From contig NZ_LNKT01000012.1 of the NCBI RefSeq assembly GCF_001595645.1, positions 186,001-250,000 on the forward strand: a stretch of DNA of 64,000 bases. Direction: 5' to 3'. Source of the DNA: Sulfurovum riftiae (GTDB lineage: Bacteria; Campylobacterota; Campylobacteria; Campylobacterales; Sulfurovaceae). Of the stretch, positions 8,284 through 17,094 are shown piece by piece. Under the pieces are notes generated by a model. That model saw only the letters and a program-made list of their open reading frames with translations. It was not told where the DNA came from and did no database searches. Made by a program: the position numbers and the translations under genes. Within the stretch, counting starts at the first letter, position 1. Each line of letters opens with the position of its first letter.

Positions 8284-8973
8284 TTACTTTTTTGCCTCAT
8301 ATCTACTTGTACCAAGACTGTTAAGATATGCAATAAGTGCTACCACTTCAGGAATTTTTCCTGCTGCAACAGCATCCTTGACATCTTTGTTTTTCATGTT
8401 GGCAGCGATCTTCTGTGCTTCTGCCAATACTTTTGGCTTATACGCTTCCCAAGCTTCTTTGCCTGGCTGAATATTGTCACCGTATGGTGTTTTGAATACA
8501 TTTTTCACTGTAACCGCTTCAGCATAGGCTGTCTCGATATCAGCAATGTTCGTAAACTGATGTTTATATGCCGGCATAATAGACCCAGGAACAACTGATG
8601 TTGGCTCCCACATGTGGTTTTCATGCCAGTCAGTCGTTCTGTAGTTACCTACACGGTGAAGGTCCGGACCTGTTCTTTTGGAACCCCAAAGGAACGGTCT
8701 GTCATAGGCATACTCTCCGGAGAGTGAATATTGACCGTATCTGTCAGTTTCCGCTTTAAATGGACGGATCAACTGCGAGTGACACGCTATACACTGATCT
8801 TTCATGTATACGTTCTTACCTGCAAGCTCAAGTACTGTAAAAGGTCGAAGACCTGCAACCGGTCTTGAAGCCTCAGCGAAGTTTGGCAGAATCTCGATGA
8901 TACCTGCGAATGCGATAACCAAAAAGACTCCTACCGCAAAGAAGAATGGATTTTTTTCTAACCAATGAAACAT
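8284..8973 (-). CDS. ccoO: cbb3-type cytochrome c oxidase monoheme subunit II
   Basis: 229 residues with an N-terminal membrane anchor (FFFAVGVFLVIAFAGIIEIL) and one c-type heme motif, CIACHSQ, at 61-65. Conserved CcoO segments include RPVAGLRPFTVLELAGKNVY, SGEYAYDRPFLWGSKRTGPDLHRVG and VVPGSIMPAYKH, the last carrying the likely methionine ligand. It follows ccoN by 11 bp in the same operon. Confidence 0.97.
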   Translation of the reverse strand: MFHWLEKNPFFFAVGVFLVIAFAGIIEILPNFAEASRPVAGLRPFTVLELAGKNVYMKDQCIACHSQLIRPFKAETDRYGQYSLSGEYAYDRPFLWGSKRTGPDLHRVGNYRTTDWHENHMWEPTSVVPGSIMPAYKHQFTNIADIETAYAEAVTVKNVFKTPYGDNIQPGKEAWEAYKPKVLAEAQKIAANMKNKDVKDAVAAGKIPEVVALIAYLNSLGTSRYEAKK

Positions 8974-8984
8974 AACCTACCTCC

Positions 8985-10451
8985 TTATGCCATAGGTGAT
9001 CTGAACTGTGGTTCTTCAGAAAGCTCTCTTGAAGAAGACATAGTTTTAATCATATTGTAAGCGAACATCAAGAATCCTGTCAGGTACATAACACCTGAAA
9101 GCGCTCTAATCGCATAGTATGGGTGAAGTACTGTAACTGTATCGATGAATGAATACATCAAGTTACCATACTCATCGACCGCTCTCCACATCATACCCTG
9201 TGTGATACCTGCGATCCACATAGAAGTAAAGTAGAGAACAACCGCTGTTGTCTGAAGCCAAAACTGTGCTTCAAGCAGTTTCTTGGAGTAAATCTCTCTT
9301 TTGAACATACGTGGAGCCATGTGGAAGAGTGCAGCCATGATCATGAATACAACCCAACCAAGTACACCATCGTGAACGTGTCCAGGAATCCAGTCTGTAA
9401 AGTGTGCGATCGCATTGACTGACTTGATCGCCTGGATAGGACCTTCAAGTGTAGAAAGCATATAGAATGTAGATGCCAATACCATGAATTTGATCAGTGG
9501 GTTTTCAGTCAACTGGTTCCACTCACCTTTCATTGTAAGGAGCATGTTGATCGCTGAACCCCAAGATGGAAGAATAAGTACTACCGAGAATACCGATCCC
9601 ATTGTCTGCATCCAGTCTGGCACTGTTGACCAGAGAAGGTGGTGTGAACCGGCCCAAAGGTAAACGAACATAAGACCCCAGAAAGAGAGAAGAGAGAGTT
9701 TATAGGAATAAACCGCCTGTCCGGACTCTTTTGGAAGGAAGTAGTAGATCATCGCAACGATAGGCACAGTGAATCCGAATGCAACCGCATTGTGTCCGAA
9801 CCACCACTGAACCAGGGCATCGTTGGTACCTGAGTACATAGAAACAGAGTGAAGGATGTTACCTACGCCGCCTGCTGCAAAGTATGTTGGTACAGACATG
9901 TTGTTGAAGAGGTAAAGCATGGCGATACCAAGGAAACATGCGATGTAGTACCACATAGAGATATAAAGTGCTTTCTCTCTTCTGATTCCGATAAGACCGA
10001 ACATTGCTACACCCCAAAGTACCCAAATGAGAACAATTACGATATCTATCGGCCACTCGAACTGCGCATACTCTTTTGCTTGAGTGAACCCAAGAAGAAG
10101 CGTGATAACAGCGATAAGTGCACCTACAAAGTAAAGCCAGAAGTGAAGTTTACCAATGAACATGATGAACTTTGATTCTGCCATAGATACTTTCAATACT
10201 CTTTGTGCAGAGTAATAGAAAGTCGCCCATACACCACTCAATGTGAACCCGTAGATCACAATATTTGTGTGAAGTGGTCTCAATCTAGAGAATGTCCCAT
10301 ATTCACCAATTAAGTAGTTAAGTTCTGGAAATGCCAATTGTGACGCGATAAGCGTACCAATCAGCATACCAAGAAATCCAAACAAAATCGTTGTATAAGT
10401 GAACAATTTTGCTACGGAATAATCATATTCCAATGCTGCGTTTGATTGCAT
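8985..10451 (-). CDS. ccoN: cbb3-type cytochrome c oxidase catalytic subunit I
   Basis: CcoN is the heme-copper catalytic subunit that reduces oxygen at low concentrations and pumps protons. It has about 12 membrane helices and histidine ligands in segments such as RPLHTNIVIYGF, WWFGHNAVAFGFTVP, SHHLLW and HFTDWIPGHVHDGVLGW. The start at 10451 gives 488 residues and is preceded by AAGGGGG. A longer frame from 10523 would run through the leader and the -10 box, so I reject it. First gene of an eight-gene operon ending at 5642. Confidence 0.97.
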   Translation of the reverse strand: MQSNAALEYDYSVAKLFTYTTILFGFLGMLIGTLIASQLAFPELNYLIGEYGTFSRLRPLHTNIVIYGFTLSGVWATFYYSAQRVLKVSMAESKFIMFIGKLHFWLYFVGALIAVITLLLGFTQAKEYAQFEWPIDIVIVLIWVLWGVAMFGLIGIRREKALYISMWYYIACFLGIAMLYLFNNMSVPTYFAAGGVGNILHSVSMYSGTNDALVQWWFGHNAVAFGFTVPIVAMIYYFLPKESGQAVYSYKLSLLSFWGLMFVYLWAGSHHLLWSTVPDWMQTMGSVFSVVLILPSWGSAINMLLTMKGEWNQLTENPLIKFMVLASTFYMLSTLEGPIQAIKSVNAIAHFTDWIPGHVHDGVLGWVVFMIMAALFHMAPRMFKREIYSKKLLEAQFWLQTTAVVLYFTSMWIAGITQGMMWRAVDEYGNLMYSFIDTVTVLHPYYAIRALSGVMYLTGFLMFAYNMIKTMSSSRELSEEPQFRSPMA

Positions 10452-10503
10452 GCATACCCCCTTGTAAAAATTTATGTTGCATAAAATATCAACATTCGCG
10501 CCA

Positions 10504-10509
10504 ATTATA
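10504..10509 (-). promoter_or_regulatory. -10 element of the cbb3 operon promoter
   Basis: Minus-strand TATAAT about 52 bases before the ccoN ATG gives a leader of roughly 45 nt containing the AAGGGGG ribosome binding site. The 223-bp gap between ddl and ccoN contains no clear FNR-type palindrome, so oxygen control cannot be shown from sequence. The rest of the gap is AT-rich and otherwise unremarkable. Confidence 0.5.
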
Positions 10510-10674
10510 AGTTTTTTTATCACAAATAATGCTTAAATTTCAGGGGTGGGAGGGAGAAATGTTAACTATAGTTTAACAAAATGTATAAAAACGTAGCAGA
10601 TACCGGATATACGGGAAGAAGTGCGGTTTAAATAAGAGTTTTTAACTCCTATTTAAGTGTCGGATTTTGACATT

Positions 10675-11715
10675 TTATGCCTTCCCTTTCGCACTCTGTA
10701 TTGAGTGAATGTAAGTATAATCAACACTTATATTTTTCTCTTTGGGAAGTGCACGAGAAAGACGTGTCACCATCCCCTCGAAATCCGGAAAAAGATAGTT
10801 CGCCATCGAGCCGGGGATCGGGTTTATCTCATTGAGGAGTACTTCGTCATCGACCACAAAAAAGTCACATCGGATGATACTTCCTCTGAAAAGCGGATCG
10901 TAGATCTTCTTGAAACTCTGCTGTATCTTCTCTTTGAGCTCATCGGAGATATCGGCAGAAAGTACCTGTGAATCACGGGAGAAATCCATGTATTTCTTCT
11001 CGAAATCAAGGAACTCCTCTTTTTGCGGCTCTTCCACAATGGAAAGTTCCCAGGCATCGGTCAGACAGCCTGCCTGGTTATACTCCTTCACACCATCAAT
11101 AAACGGCTCTATAATGACATCGGTATCGAACTCGAATGCCACATCCAGTGCATAGTCAAGCTCGGATGCCTCTTTGACGATGCTCACACCGATACTCGAC
11201 CCCAGACGTACCGGCTTGATGATGACAGGATAGTCCATCTCTATCTTTCTCTCATCATTTTTGGAGAGGTGTTCATAGGAGACGGTTTTGACCCCCAGGC
11301 TTTCCGCCAGGAATTTGGTATAGAGTTTGTTGTAGGAGAGTGCCGAAGCTTCCATGCGCGGAGAGATAAAGGGTACTGAGAAGAACTCCATCAGCGAAGC
11401 GATCTTCCCATCTTCCCCGTCTCTTCCGTGAATGAGATTCAGGGTAACATCGAATTCCACTCTCTTGCTCCCGAACATTCCCTCGGTAAAGAAACCACCT
11501 TTTTTAAGCGTGAGCTGTTTGCCTTTTTTATACTCACCCGAAGAGAAGAGTTTAGAGTTGATCTTCTCTGTCTCTACCAAGTAGAATTCTCTGTCTGCCG
11601 AGACGAAAATATAGGTCAGCGTACTCTTTTTAAGTACCTTTTTCATAGTTATGGCTGAAACGATGCTGATCTCATGCTCGTAGCTTGATCCGCCAAAGAG
11701 GATGGCAATATTCAT
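10675..11715 (-). CDS. ddl: D-alanine--D-alanine ligase
   Basis: ATP-grasp enzyme that joins two D-alanines for peptidoglycan in the cytoplasm. The N-terminal signature ILFGGSSYEHEISIVSA and the ATP-grasp parts YPVIIKPVRLGSSIGVSIVKEASEL, IRCDFFVVDDEVLLNEINPIPGSMANYLFPDF are typical, including the metal ligands in NEINPIPG. 346 residues is normal. It is transcribed away from the region containing carA, separated from it by a REP-like pair. Confidence 0.95.
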   Translation of the reverse strand: MNIAILFGGSSYEHEISIVSAITMKKVLKKSTLTYIFVSADREFYLVETEKINSKLFSSGEYKKGKQLTLKKGGFFTEGMFGSKRVEFDVTLNLIHGRDGEDGKIASLMEFFSVPFISPRMEASALSYNKLYTKFLAESLGVKTVSYEHLSKNDERKIEMDYPVIIKPVRLGSSIGVSIVKEASELDYALDVAFEFDTDVIIEPFIDGVKEYNQAGCLTDAWELSIVEEPQKEEFLDFEKKYMDFSRDSQVLSADISDELKEKIQQSFKKIYDPLFRGSIIRCDFFVVDDEVLLNEINPIPGSMANYLFPDFEGMVTRLSRALPKEKNISVDYTYIHSIQSAKGKA

Positions 11716-11733
11716 CTTTTTTCCTTATGTTAT

Positions 11734-11787
11734 GTAGGGCCGATTTATCGACCACAGGTATATCAAAGGTCGGTAAACCGACCCTAC
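11734..11787. repeat. REP-like pair (outward GTAG), contains carA stop codon
   Basis: A GTAG-headed unit with hairpin GGCCGATTTATCGACC is followed by an inverted unit ending GGTCGGTAAACCGACCCTAC. The TAG stop codon of carA (11784-11786) is part of the inverted GTAGGG head. It fills almost the whole carA-ddl gap. Confidence 0.85.
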
Positions 11788-12902
11788 AGCATCTTTCTGA
11801 ATTCAGAGAAGATATAGGCACTCTCATGCGGCCCTGGACTCGCTTCAGGGTGGTGCTGTACGGACATGGTCGGAGAGTCGTTGTACTTGAGCCCTTCGAT
11901 CGTATTGTCAAAAAGGTTCACATGGGTCACAGTCGCTACTTCAGTAATGTTGTCCGGTACATTATAGTTGTGGTTCTGCGCCGTGATCTCGACCGTACCT
12001 GTCATCTCGTTCTTGACAGGGTGGTTCCCGCCATGGTGCCCGAACTTCAGCTTATAGGTGTCGTATCCGTGCGAGATGGAGAGGAGCTGATGCCCCAGGC
12101 AGATACCGAACAATGGTACTTTGTGTGCGATCAGTTTCTTGATCTTCTCCTGCTCCTCTTTGAGGATCAGCGGGTCTCCCGGTCCATTGGAGAGGAAGAC
12201 ACCGTCGATCTCCTTACTGTCAACCTTGGCGATGATCTCTTCGGCGGACATGGAGTTTGGCACCACTGTCACTTCCATACCTGCATGGGTAAGTTCATTG
12301 AGGATGTTTCTTTTGATACCGAAGTCAAGTGCAATGATCTTCTTGGTCGTTTCAGGTTTCGCATATTCGAATGTTCTGGCATCATATCGTGCTTCGTTAT
12401 GCACATAACTCTCTTTCGTACTCACCTGCTCGATATAGTTCACCTCTTCGATACGCGGTGAACTCTCAAGTATCTTTTTGAGTTCCGTGGCATCGTGTAT
12501 TTCTGTGGAAGCCACCATCATCATCGCACCTTCGTCCCGCAGCATCTTTGTAAGGAAGCGGGTGTCGATCTCGGTGATGCCCAGTACATTCTCTCTTTTC
12601 AACAATACATCCAGGCTCTCCTCGGAGCGAAAGTTGGACGGACGTGACTGATAGGTCCGTACAATGATACCTTTGCAGTGTGCCCCTTTGCTCTCCATAT
12701 CCTGTGCGTTGCATCCTACATTACCGATCTCCGGCATCGTGAAGGTAACAAACTGCCCTGCATAGGAGGGATCCGTTACGATCTCCTGGTAGCCTGTCAG
12801 AGAGGTATTGAAGACGATCTCTCCGACCGCCGTACCCTCAGCACCGAAACTTTTTGCTTCCAAAAACAGACCGTTCTCGAAATAAAGGCTTATTTTATTC
12901 AT
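11784..12902 (-). CDS. carA: Carbamoyl-phosphate synthase small (glutaminase) subunit
   Basis: Class I glutamine amidotransferase that supplies ammonia to CarB for arginine and pyrimidine synthesis. The glutaminase triad is seen in LFGICLGHQLLS (nucleophile Cys) and VQHHPEASPGPHES. SNGPGDPL and the N-terminal domain TSLTGYQEIVTDPSYAGQ are family signatures. 372 residues is normal. AAAGGAG precedes the ATG. The stop codon lies inside a REP-like repeat, so the last residues may have been altered by insertion. carB is not nearby. Confidence 0.96.
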   Translation of the reverse strand: MNKISLYFENGLFLEAKSFGAEGTAVGEIVFNTSLTGYQEIVTDPSYAGQFVTFTMPEIGNVGCNAQDMESKGAHCKGIIVRTYQSRPSNFRSEESLDVLLKRENVLGITEIDTRFLTKMLRDEGAMMMVASTEIHDATELKKILESSPRIEEVNYIEQVSTKESYVHNEARYDARTFEYAKPETTKKIIALDFGIKRNILNELTHAGMEVTVVPNSMSAEEIIAKVDSKEIDGVFLSNGPGDPLILKEEQEKIKKLIAHKVPLFGICLGHQLLSISHGYDTYKLKFGHHGGNHPVKNEMTGTVEITAQNHNYNVPDNITEVATVTHVNLFDNTIEGLKYNDSPTMSVQHHPEASPGPHESAYIFSEFRKML

Positions 12903-12915
12903 TTATGCTCCTTTT

Positions 12916-12937
12916 GGTGGGCTGAAGCCCACCCTAC
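12916..12937. repeat. Single REP-like unit (GGTGGGC stem)
   Basis: GGTGGGCTGAAGCCCACCCTAC is an inverted GTAG-headed hairpin (stem GGTGGGC with GCCCACC), just upstream of the carA ribosome binding site. It has the same stem as the pair at 47086-47155. Confidence 0.8.
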
Positions 12938-12976
12938 ATTTTGTCGGGATCAACGATCACGACCTACACTCGGTTT

Positions 12977-13004
12977 CTCATTACTCATTTTTCCGTTACT
13001 CATT
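12977..13004. repeat. Degenerate heptamer repeats between DUF507 and carA
   Basis: Repeats of the form CTCATTA/CTCATTT, partly broken by TTCCG, occupy the gap directly after the DUF507 stop codon. They resemble the heptamer tracts at 28974-29001, 35566-35593 and 38641-38673. Confidence 0.5.
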
Positions 13005-13006
13005 AA

Positions 13007-13558
13007 TTAGAGCATGCCTCTTTTTGCAAGCTCTTCCTGATAAAGTCTCTCATACAACAGTTCATAATCCTGAGAACCGGGGATCACCTCTTTCTCCATA
13101 TTCCTGATCTTGTTGTAAACGATATCGTCTATCTCATCAAAGGCATCGGCAAAGGCTTTGAACGATTTGAAGATCACGTTCTTCACCTGATTCTCATTGA
13201 CCGTATATTCCGCCAGGTAGTTCTCATAGAGTTCATCGAGAATATGGTGGGCAAGATCGTTGTAGCGGTCATCGTAATTCATGATCACACCGTATTCGGG
13301 CGCCATCTTCTTTTTGATCATGAAGAAAAGCTGTCGCTCATCGGCATGCTGGAATTCGATTTCGTCATAGTTCTCATCGAGGATATGCTTGACCTTCTCA
13401 TCGAGTGCACGCTCTTTGGCAAGGTTCTCATCGATGATCCTCTTTGCAGCTTCGACCACTGCTTCCCTGCCCTTTGGCAACGTAATAAAAGGAGCCTGTG
13501 CCAGATCGATCCCGATCTTGGTCGCTACATATCCTGTCTGTTGTGGTTTTAGTCTCAT
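13007..13558 (-). CDS. DUF507 family protein
   Basis: 183 residues, highly charged and predicted alpha-helical, soluble. MRLKPQQTGYVATKIGIDL at the N-terminus and RALDEKVKHILDENYDEIEF match my memory of the DUF507 family, conserved in Campylobacterota. No catalytic motif is evident. It lies 12 bp after purA and is probably co-transcribed with it. Function unknown. Confidence 0.75.
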   Translation of the reverse strand: MRLKPQQTGYVATKIGIDLAQAPFITLPKGREAVVEAAKRIIDENLAKERALDEKVKHILDENYDEIEFQHADERQLFFMIKKKMAPEYGVIMNYDDRYNDLAHHILDELYENYLAEYTVNENQVKNVIFKSFKAFADAFDEIDDIVYNKIRNMEKEVIPGSQDYELLYERLYQEELAKRGML

Positions 13559-13570
13559 TGCTACCCCTTT

Positions 13571-14821
13571 TTATCTGATTATTGTATCTTCACGTTCCGG
13601 ACTGGTGGAGATGATCCCCATCTTCGTACCGATCATCTCTTCTAGTGCCAAAATATAAGACTTCGCTGTTTCAGGCAGTTCGTCAAAGGTTCTTGCACCT
13701 TCTGTCTTTTCCCATCCCGGGAAACTTTTGTATACCGGTTTGACATCTTCAAGGTCATACGGTACATAATCTATCTCTTTACCTTCGAATTCATAGGCCA
13801 CGCAGACCTTGATCTCATCGAAACCGTCAAGGACATCGAGTTTCATCAGGGCTACCTGGTCAACACCGTTGACACGTACCGCATGGCGCATCGCCACTGC
13901 ATCAAACCAACCACATCTTCTCGGACGGCCTGTGGTCGTACCGAATTCATGTCCGTTCTCTCTGAGTCTGTCACCCTCTTCTCCCATATCTTCACTCGGG
14001 AAAGGACCATTCCCCACTCTTGTACAGTAGGCTTTGGCGATACCGGTCACCTTTCCGATATCTTTGGGATTCAGCCCGAGGCCTGAACATGCTCCTGCAG
14101 AGACCGTCGTAGAGGAGGTCACATACGGGTAGGTCCCGTGGTCGATGTCGAGCATCGTTCCCTGTGCTCCTTCAAGCAGTATCTTTTTATCTTCATCAAT
14201 GATCTTCCACATCAGCTGTGTCGTATCGCAGATGTACGGTGCCAGTACTTTTCTGTAGCCTTCCAGTTCCGCAAGAAGTTCCGTTTCATTGGGCATCGCT
14301 ACACCCATTGCATCAAAGACAGGTTTGTTCATCTCAAAGAAAGCGACGATCTTCGAAGCGAGTTTCTCAGGATGAAGCAATTCGCCCAGTCTGTGGCCTA
14401 CACGCGCCACTTTGTCTCCGTAGGCAGGTCCGATCCCCTTGCCGGTCGTACCGATGGCTTTGTCACCCTTCATACGCTCTCGTGCCTGATCGATCTCGGC
14501 ATGGTAGGGAAGCAGGACATGTGCTTTGTCAGAGAGGAAGAGTCTGCCTTCAAGGTCGTCAAACTGCTCCATCTCTTTGATGAAATCTTTTGGAGAGAGT
14601 ACGACACCATTCCCTACGATATTCTTTGCTTCAGGGTTCAGGACACCGGAAGGAATGAGGTGAAGTGCATACTTTCTGTCACCGATGACAATGGTATGCC
14701 CGGCATTGTGTCCGCCGGCAAAACGGCACACATAGTCGTGTGTCTGTGCCATATGGTCAACGATCTTTCCTTTTCCTTCATCTCCCCACTGGAGTCCTAC
14801 GATCAAATCTGCTTTACTCAT
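13571..14821 (-). CDS. purA: Adenylosuccinate synthetase
   Basis: GTP-dependent ligation of IMP and aspartate, the first step to AMP. Signature [15 protein letters not shown] at the N-terminus, [24 protein letters not shown], and the substrate-binding region [21 protein letters not shown]. 416 residues is the usual length. Its ATG overlaps the stop of the small upstream ORF by ATGA. In operon with hisZ and the aminotransferase upstream and DUF507 downstream. Confidence 0.97.
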   Translation of the reverse strand: MSKADLIVGLQWGDEGKGKIVDHMAQTHDYVCRFAGGHNAGHTIVIGDRKYALHLIPSGVLNPEAKNIVGNGVVLSPKDFIKEMEQFDDLEGRLFLSDKAHVLLPYHAEIDQARERMKGDKAIGTTGKGIGPAYGDKVARVGHRLGELLHPEKLASKIVAFFEMNKPVFDAMGVAMPNETELLAELEGYRKVLAPYICDTTQLMWKIIDEDKKILLEGAQGTMLDIDHGTYPYVTSSTTVSAGACSGLGLNPKDIGKVTGIAKAYCTRVGNGPFPSEDMGEEGDRLRENGHEFGTTTGRPRRCGWFDAVAMRHAVRVNGVDQVALMKLDVLDGFDEIKVCVAYEFEGKEIDYVPYDLEDVKPVYKSFPGWEKTEGARTFDELPETAKSYILALEEMIGTKMGIISTSPEREDTIIR

Positions 14822-14958
14822 CTGTTTTCCCTATTCATTTTATTCACAATACCTACATCATTGGACGCTTTTTGAGCAAAGCCCAAAAAACTACGCTGTC
14901 GCTGTGACTGCTTCAGCAGCAGGCTCATGCGACTGGTCGCATTTTTTCTATACATCAT
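14818..14958 (-). CDS. 46-codon ORF joining hisZ and purA, with a copy of the HisZ tail
   Basis: A frame of 46 codons begins with ATGATG overlapping the hisZ stop by four bases (ATGA) and ends with a TGA overlapping the purA ATG, again ATGA. The last 13 residues, [13 protein letters not shown], resemble the C-terminus of HisZ ([13 protein letters not shown]), and several codon differences are synonymous. The middle is basic ([15 protein letters not shown]). It could be a translated spacer that keeps purA coupled, or the remains of an insertion into the old hisZ end. No family recognised, and a functional peptide is not shown. Confidence 0.4.
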   Translation of the reverse strand: MMYRKNATSRMSLLLKQSQRQRSFLGFAQKASNDVGIVNKMNRENR

Positions 14959-15806
14959 TTTGCTTCTCTGTTCATTTTATTCACGATACACTCATCGGTA
15001 TAGAGTGCAAACCCTGCCGCTTCTACGCCGTCAATGGAGTAGATACCGCCCATGGCCAGAAGTGCATTCCCTTCGAACATTCTGAATGTCAAAGAGTCAT
15101 AATAACGCATCTTCGCATAAAAGAGCGGCGAGATCACCATCTTGTCATACGAGACGTTCTGTGTCGCCTCTTTGATCTTCTCCAGCTCTTCCCTGATATC
15201 AGAGGGGAACGGTTCGAGATCTTCAAGGTCCTCGACACTGTTGATACGCACAAGCTGTTCGATCCAGGGCAGTTCCGCCTGCATGATCTGCTCTACATGC
15301 ATGGACTTGAGTACCTCAAGAGAGACCCCGTACTTCTCGTTCAACAAATGCGGGATACGGATATTGGCAATTTGCATGACCGGTGCGATGTCGATCTCTT
15401 TTAACAGCATGGTGGCTGCACTTGCCACCTCTTCGAAACTTCCGCCAAGGATCTCCGCACCGATCTGATACTGTTCTTTGGTCGGAAAGGTCACTGTCGG
15501 CTGAATATAGAACCACTTTTTGGACTCCGTACTTCTGCCCAGTCTTTTGGTAACGATACGCACGACATCGGCTGTGGAGTCTGCACGCAGTGTCACTTCA
15601 TGGTTTGCTTCGTCATTGAGTCTTACCAGCAGTTTCTGGTTATCGAAGCACTCATGCTGATGATAGGAGAAGATCGGTGTGACGATCTCTTCATAGCCAA
15701 AGTTCTCAAGCATTTCGGCGGAGACGAATTCGATCTCACGTTTGAGTTTGGCGCTGGTTCCGAAATAGAGGCGGCTTCCGCTGGGTATCTCGTGTTCAAA
15801 TATCAT
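14955..15806 (-). CDS. hisZ: ATP phosphoribosyltransferase regulatory subunit (HisZ)
   Basis: A class II histidyl-tRNA-synthetase-like catalytic fold without an anticodon-binding domain, 283 residues. It shows HisS-like motif segments (FGYEEIVTPIFSYH, VTLRADSTADVVRI, KKWFYIQPTV, EQYQIGAEILGG). In organisms with the short HisG, HisZ forms a complex with it and gives histidine feedback; it does not charge tRNA. hisG is not in the window. It overlaps the aminotransferase stop (TAATG) and is coupled to the small ORF downstream. Slight alternative: a HisS paralogue of another role. Confidence 0.8.
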   Translation of the reverse strand: MIFEHEIPSGSRLYFGTSAKLKREIEFVSAEMLENFGYEEIVTPIFSYHQHECFDNQKLLVRLNDEANHEVTLRADSTADVVRIVTKRLGRSTESKKWFYIQPTVTFPTKEQYQIGAEILGGSFEEVASAATMLLKEIDIAPVMQIANIRIPHLLNEKYGVSLEVLKSMHVEQIMQAELPWIEQLVRINSVEDLEDLEPFPSDIREELEKIKEATQNVSYDKMVISPLFYAKMRYYDSLTFRMFEGNALLAMGGIYSIDGVEAAGFALYTDECIVNKMNREAK

Positions 15807-16933
15807 TATTTCTCTTCTTTTTTCAATAGGGATTTAAAATACTCTTCATTGAAGATACGGGATGCCGTACCGTCAAAGTCTCTTCTACCAAGCTTTGCAA
15901 GCGCCAGTTCCACGGCATTGACCACCGCCACCATTTCATACGGTTCAATGAGCCCCATCTGGTTGATACGGAAGATCTTCCCTTTGAGATGGTCCTGCCC
16001 GCCTGCCACATTCACACCGAAATCGGTCTTGAGGATGTTTCTGATCTCTGCCGCATCTGCATCATCTATGGTCGTCATGGAACGCGCCGGTGTCTGCGGG
16101 TAGGAGTGCAGTCCGAGTGCTTCAAGCGCAAAACGTGTCGACTTGGCACGGCGTGCCGTATCGCAGTAGAGTTTGCCCAGGCCGCCGTTGGCGTTGATCT
16201 GCTTGAGCACCGCACCCAGTCCGATGATCAGTGTCGTCGCTGCGGTATAGGCTGTCGTGTTCTGCTGCTGTTTTTTGATCTCGGAAGCAAGATTAAAGTA
16301 GTAACCTTTGCCTGTCCCGGTCTTTACAATGGCCGCTTTGCTGAGTCCGAGGATCGCAAGGCCAGGAGGCAGCATAAGGGCTTTCTGGCTCCCTGCGATC
16401 AGACAGTCGATATTGCTTACATCAATACGCTCCACGCCTACTGCCGTGATACCGTCTGCGATCACCATGATGTCCGGATTGATCTCTTTGACCGCTTTGG
16501 CGATCTCTTCTACCGGATGTCTCAAACCGCCTGCAGACTCGGAGACCTGAATAGCGATGGCATCGATGGCACTGTTTGCTTTCACTGCTTCGATAACTTC
16601 TTCGACAGATGCCGGTACATCCCACTCATGCTTTATCTCTACATTTTTCAAGCCGTGTGCCTGGGCGATCTTCCCGAAACGCTCACCGAATTTTCCTGAA
16701 TTGATGTTAAGCAGTGTGTCGTGGCAGAGATTGGTGACCGCTGCCTCCATGGCACCGGTTCCTGTACTGGCCAGCATCACCACTTCATCGGTAGCAAAAA
16801 GATCGAAAAGCAGTTCACGTGTTTCTTTGAATATCGCTTCGAATTCCGGTGTTCTGTGGTGGAGTGTCGGTTCTGCCATCGCAAGTCGTACAGACTCGGG
16901 TACTGGCGTAGGTCCTGGGGTAAAAAGTAGCAT
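15806..16933 (-). CDS. Class V PLP-dependent aminotransferase (alanine-glyoxylate/SerC-like)
   Basis: 375 residues. The N-terminal LLFTPGPTPVPESV, substrate loop MLASTGTGAMEAAV, PLP aspartate in IMVIADGITAVGVE and the Schiff-base lysine in GSQKALMLPPGLA are those of the alanine-glyoxylate/serine-pyruvate aminotransferase group. This includes proteins once called soluble hydrogenase small subunit. The start at 16933 is chosen because GCGAGGATGATT precedes it with good spacing; frames starting at 16957 lack a ribosome binding site. First gene of the hisZ-purA-DUF507 unit. Exact substrate unknown; serine or glycine metabolism is plausible. Confidence 0.82.
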   Translation of the reverse strand: MLLFTPGPTPVPESVRLAMAEPTLHHRTPEFEAIFKETRELLFDLFATDEVVMLASTGTGAMEAAVTNLCHDTLLNINSGKFGERFGKIAQAHGLKNVEIKHEWDVPASVEEVIEAVKANSAIDAIAIQVSESAGGLRHPVEEIAKAVKEINPDIMVIADGITAVGVERIDVSNIDCLIAGSQKALMLPPGLAILGLSKAAIVKTGTGKGYYFNLASEIKKQQQNTTAYTAATTLIIGLGAVLKQINANGGLGKLYCDTARRAKSTRFALEALGLHSYPQTPARSMTTIDDADAAEIRNILKTDFGVNVAGGQDHLKGKIFRINQMGLIEPYEMVAVVNAVELALAKLGRRDFDGTASRIFNEEYFKSLLKKEEK

Positions 16934-17034
16934 AATCATCCTCGCAATCGCCATCATGACGACGGCGTAATTGATGGGATTATACCTAAAGAGAGGTTAG
17001 AAACGGGTGAAGAGAAAAAACAGAAAACACTTTA

Positions 17035-17064
17035 TTGCCAAACAGGGCCTGAAAGGTGTATAAT
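17035..17064 (+). promoter_or_regulatory. Sigma-70 promoter of the amidohydrolase unit
   Basis: TTGCCA at 17035-17040 and TATAAT at 17059-17064 are separated by 18 bp, a good match to a full sigma-70 promoter. Transcription would begin near 17071, leaving about 24 nt before the preferred ATG at 17095. Confidence 0.65.
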
Positions 17065-17094
17065 TAGTAAGATATGGCAGAAAGGAATGAGCAG

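Noticed and set aside
10452-10523. Extended N-terminus of CcoN
   Set aside because: It covers the -10 region and leader; AAGGGGG before 10451 and the known N-terminus support the shorter start.
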